A stretch of 64,000 nucleotides of DNA from Apostichopus japonicus (Eukaryota; Echinodermata; Holothuroidea; Aspidochirotida; Stichopodidae): the NCBI RefSeq assembly GCF_037975245.1, contig NC_092579.1, positions 15,138,178 to 15,202,177 on the forward strand. Direction: 5' to 3'. A model generated the notes under the pieces. The model saw only the letters and a list, made by a program, of their open reading frames with translations. It was not told the DNA's origin and made no database searches. Position numbers and translations under genes: made by a program. Positions 61,218 to 64,000 of the stretch are shown here, in pieces. Each line of letters starts with the position of its first letter. Position 1 is the first letter of the stretch.

Positions 61218-61956
61218 CGCATTTCACTGTCTTGTGAGTCTTGCAGTACTGAGACATGTGTCGAGCGGTATCGTACAACTTCCAGGAGCTTAGCTTATAT
61301 TTCTATCACGAAACCTAACCGGACTCACTTATATGTGAACAAATAAAGATTCTTAAGCCGCACCTCGCAAGTATTAACGTATTTCGTTGCATTCCAAGGC
61401 AACGGATGCCGTTGGGCGTATATAGTAGAACATTGGAAGTCAAAGTATAATATGTTAACATTAATAATTCATGCCGTGGCAACAACCGTATATATACCGA
61501 ACATCGAAATATAAATAAAGTTAACATTTCCGACATGTTTATTTACACCTGATATACATGTGATGTCGCTAGGCCTATATACATTTACAGTGACTGTGAT
61601 ATACATATAGATACGGTGGCTGATTAGTGCCATTGACACACCAGTGTGGCTTATCTGTCCTTTTTTTCCGAGATATATATTTGGCGTCTCTGTTTCGCCC
61701 CGTTTTCCCTTATTTTAAAGGATACCCTAATTGACCACACTCCCCTACACTTGAACCCCCACCCGGGGCTACTCCTGTCAGGTGTGCGTTTCATAACCGT
61801 TCTTTTCGTAAATTTTCGTTTATTTTCATTTTCCAAATGTAGAACTAATCTGCTGGCTTCTTTGTAAATTAATCTTCTTCATGGTCCTGAAGCTAAATCA
61901 CTACTTTGTAGAGAAGGAGGGAAGATAAGACCTTTGAAGGAAATTTAAGCAAAGTG

Positions 61957-62064
61957 ATGGATTTATCAGCTGAAAATGGCACCAGCGAAAGTGAGTCATC
62001 AGTCAGAATTCTTGAGGGTTATATCGACCACCGAAACTTAGAGAAAACTTCAGACATCAAACAG
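61957..62064 (+). CDS. Possible first coding exon of an unidentified gene
   Basis: An ATG at 61957 opens 36 codons (MDLSAENGTSESESS...) ending at CAG|GTTTGT. The hydrophilic, acidic composition and AAGTGATGG context look like a coding start, and 5' sequence with few ATGs precedes it. No following exon was found in the window, so the gene would continue to the right. Unrecognised; it may be chance. Confidence 0.3.
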
Positions 62065-63160
62065 GTTTGTAAATAAACGCATATTTCATAAAACACAAAA
62101 ATGGTCAACAATTATTTCGTCATTTCCTTGGCAGTTGGTTATACAATGACTACTATAACCAACCCTTCTCTCTGCCTCTCCCTCTATGGGCCCTCTCCAT
62201 CACCCCCTTCCTCCAATCGCGCCTTTTCGACGCCCTCTCACGACGACACGTATATCTTCCATGATGTGAGTCTTCTTTTGTATCCGTCTGTACATGTCAT
62301 TTCTCGCATATACATAAACCACAAATTGAAAGTTTAAACGAACTAAGATTTTAATTACCAGAGAAGTACAAAGTACCGTAATTAATAACGGTGTAAGAAG
62401 ACAAGGCAGACAATGAAGATATTAAAAACCGAGTTTAACCGCTAAAATAATCAAGATTAATTTATTACTATTGTTTTACGGTTTACCATTTATTTGTATT
62501 CCATTGTGATATACAGATCTTTACGTTATAATGTTTATGTACATTCATTACACATCGCATTGCATTATTTTAAAATACCGTATCAGTAGTGCAATACAAT
62601 ACAGCAACATTCAATCCGATATTAAAATCAAAGATTATTCATGCATCTTCAGGTTTTTGGTTTCTTTAACTCAAGCAGGGACATACTCCATCGCATATCA
62701 TTTGGGAAGATCTCATATCGATTAATTCAATTAAATTTCCGATGCAATCAAGTTTCCAACTGTGTTTGTAGAATATATATGTTAACATTATAATGCAAAC
62801 CATAGCCTTGGAGTACCCTCGATCGTTTGTTTACATTTAAGTTGCCGAGTATATGTATACACACAGCTGAAGAACATTCATGTTTTCTTAAAGCCGCTGG
62901 TTAGTAGGATTCCATGCATGTAACTAAATATCGTGCCATGAAAAAGCCTTGAGCGGAAGTTTTATTGTTAAAGAGTCTGTTATATTTTTGTCACGATATA
63001 TGCCGCATATACTCTCTTGATGTGATTATTTAAAATTTTGACAAAATATGTTTACTTTTCAAAACTAAACATGCTTTTCACTATAGGCTTAGACCAAACG
63101 TGTAGGAGGCTGACTGAAGTACAAATGTTATTAACTGGGCGCGGAGTGGCCACCAAGAGG
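62065..63160. other. Stretch without recognised features
   Basis: AT-rich; no exon that continues the 61957 frame was found. Confidence 0.45.
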
Positions 63161-64000
63161 CATAGGCGTACGGGACCATTTCAGTTTGGGGGGGCAGAAC
63201 TTTTTGTGCCCGAAAGTTCCCGTGACACTATCTAAGTGGAGCGCCACCATCGGTTGGCGCGTAGCGTACAAGAAAATTTTGGGCACACAATGCCTCTCAG
63301 ATTGCCGGAAACGGCACTTCTGAGGCCTTTCAAGTTGCATCTAAACATTCTTTATTTTATAATCTCACGTTTTAGAAATTTACACTTCCCCAAAAATTTG
63401 GTATATTAGAAGAAGAAAAAATGGTAACATCACTTTGAAGGGGAAAAATGGGACAGTATATTTTTTAAGCTCCTATTTAGTTACCTTATTTATTATTTTA
63501 ACACAGTACTCAGCTACCTCCAGAAAAACATACATTGTTCAACGATACGTAAGCGGGATAATGTCGCTGTGTCGGGTGAGACTGCAATTTGTCTCACAAA
63601 AAAAGTATAAAATATAACAAAGAATATGATAAACCCGTACTTCTATGCTTGTAGGCACCCCCCCCCCCCCACCATCCATGAAAAAGAAAATGTTTCTTCT
63701 ATATACACTCATGTTGGGGATATCCAGGTCAAGGGCGGCGGAAGCACTTTTAATCTGGGGGGCACCTACATCAAAGGGCACTTTGCAGAAATTCGATTGG
63801 ACTGATGCAGCCCTATATTTAGTACCCTTTATAACTCTTATTGTATTATCTTATTTGTGTATACACATCACTCCATCAATGCCCCCCGCCCCTAAAGGAA
63901 AATATGCATACTAGCACTGCAATATCCAATACGCAAATTGGGAAACAAGGAACAAGTTTTCTCTTGAGACAAAATGAGGTGAAATCATGCTAGATGCTAA
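63161..64000. mobile_element. hAT-like element, left end present, right end not found
   Basis: Begins CATAGGCGTACGGGACC, close to the end of 34193-35017, and carries the conserved hairpin at 63241-63260 and GCCGGAAACGGC at 63304-63315. No inverted right end was found before the window edge, so its length is unknown. Confidence 0.5.

Overview
The window is animal nuclear DNA: genes are split by GT/AG introns, and there are many SINEs, LINE pieces, hAT-type DNA transposons and (TA)n tracts. The gene set (invertebrate-type muscle myosin heavy chain, SGSH, a divergent phospholipid scramblase, IFIT-like TPR genes) fits a marine invertebrate deuterostome. An echinoderm is my best guess, but nothing in the window proves the phylum.

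Layout. 5-4214 (+): the last eight coding exons of a muscle myosin heavy chain, followed by a long 3' region with several possible alternative terminal exons. 12574-18178 (-): a five-exon gene rebuilt from short exons whose splice sites and phases all agree; its 227-residue product aligns with the phospholipid scramblase family. Its introns hold perfect palindromes, a Penelope-like repeat pair and a nested hAT pair. 22363-27437 (-): a complete five-exon heparan N-sulfatase (SGSH). 28.8-29.8 kb (-): a 5'-truncated LINE. 30.6-35.2 kb: nested hAT-like elements, one nest three deep. 36.5-54.7 kb (+): three tandem copies of an IFIT-like gene, each a single 478-codon coding exon behind a 5' untranslated exon. 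54.8-64 kb: mostly repeats, with an old CR1/L2-like LINE tail split by a MITE, a SINE, and one possible first coding exon at 61957-62064 (+).

How the parts relate. Myosin, scramblase and sulfatase look like unrelated neighbours. The most interesting system is the IFIT-like cluster. The proteins keep the CHFTW amino-terminal signature, the KNY...NPE block and an arginine that aligns with the RNA-contact Arg187 of human IFIT1. The copies differ at other positions that align with the IFIT1 RNA pocket. Copy 2 resembles copy 3 in its 5' half and copy 1 in its 3' half, which points to conversion or unequal exchange. A hAT insertion in copy 3 whose empty site survives beside copy 2, a minisatellite with a different unit number upstream of copies 2 and 3, and a deletion downstream of copy 3 give a partial history of the array.

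Limits: everything was read by eye. Alignments to human proteins are from memory, transposon families are assigned from terminal repeats and target duplications, and no transcript or database evidence was available.
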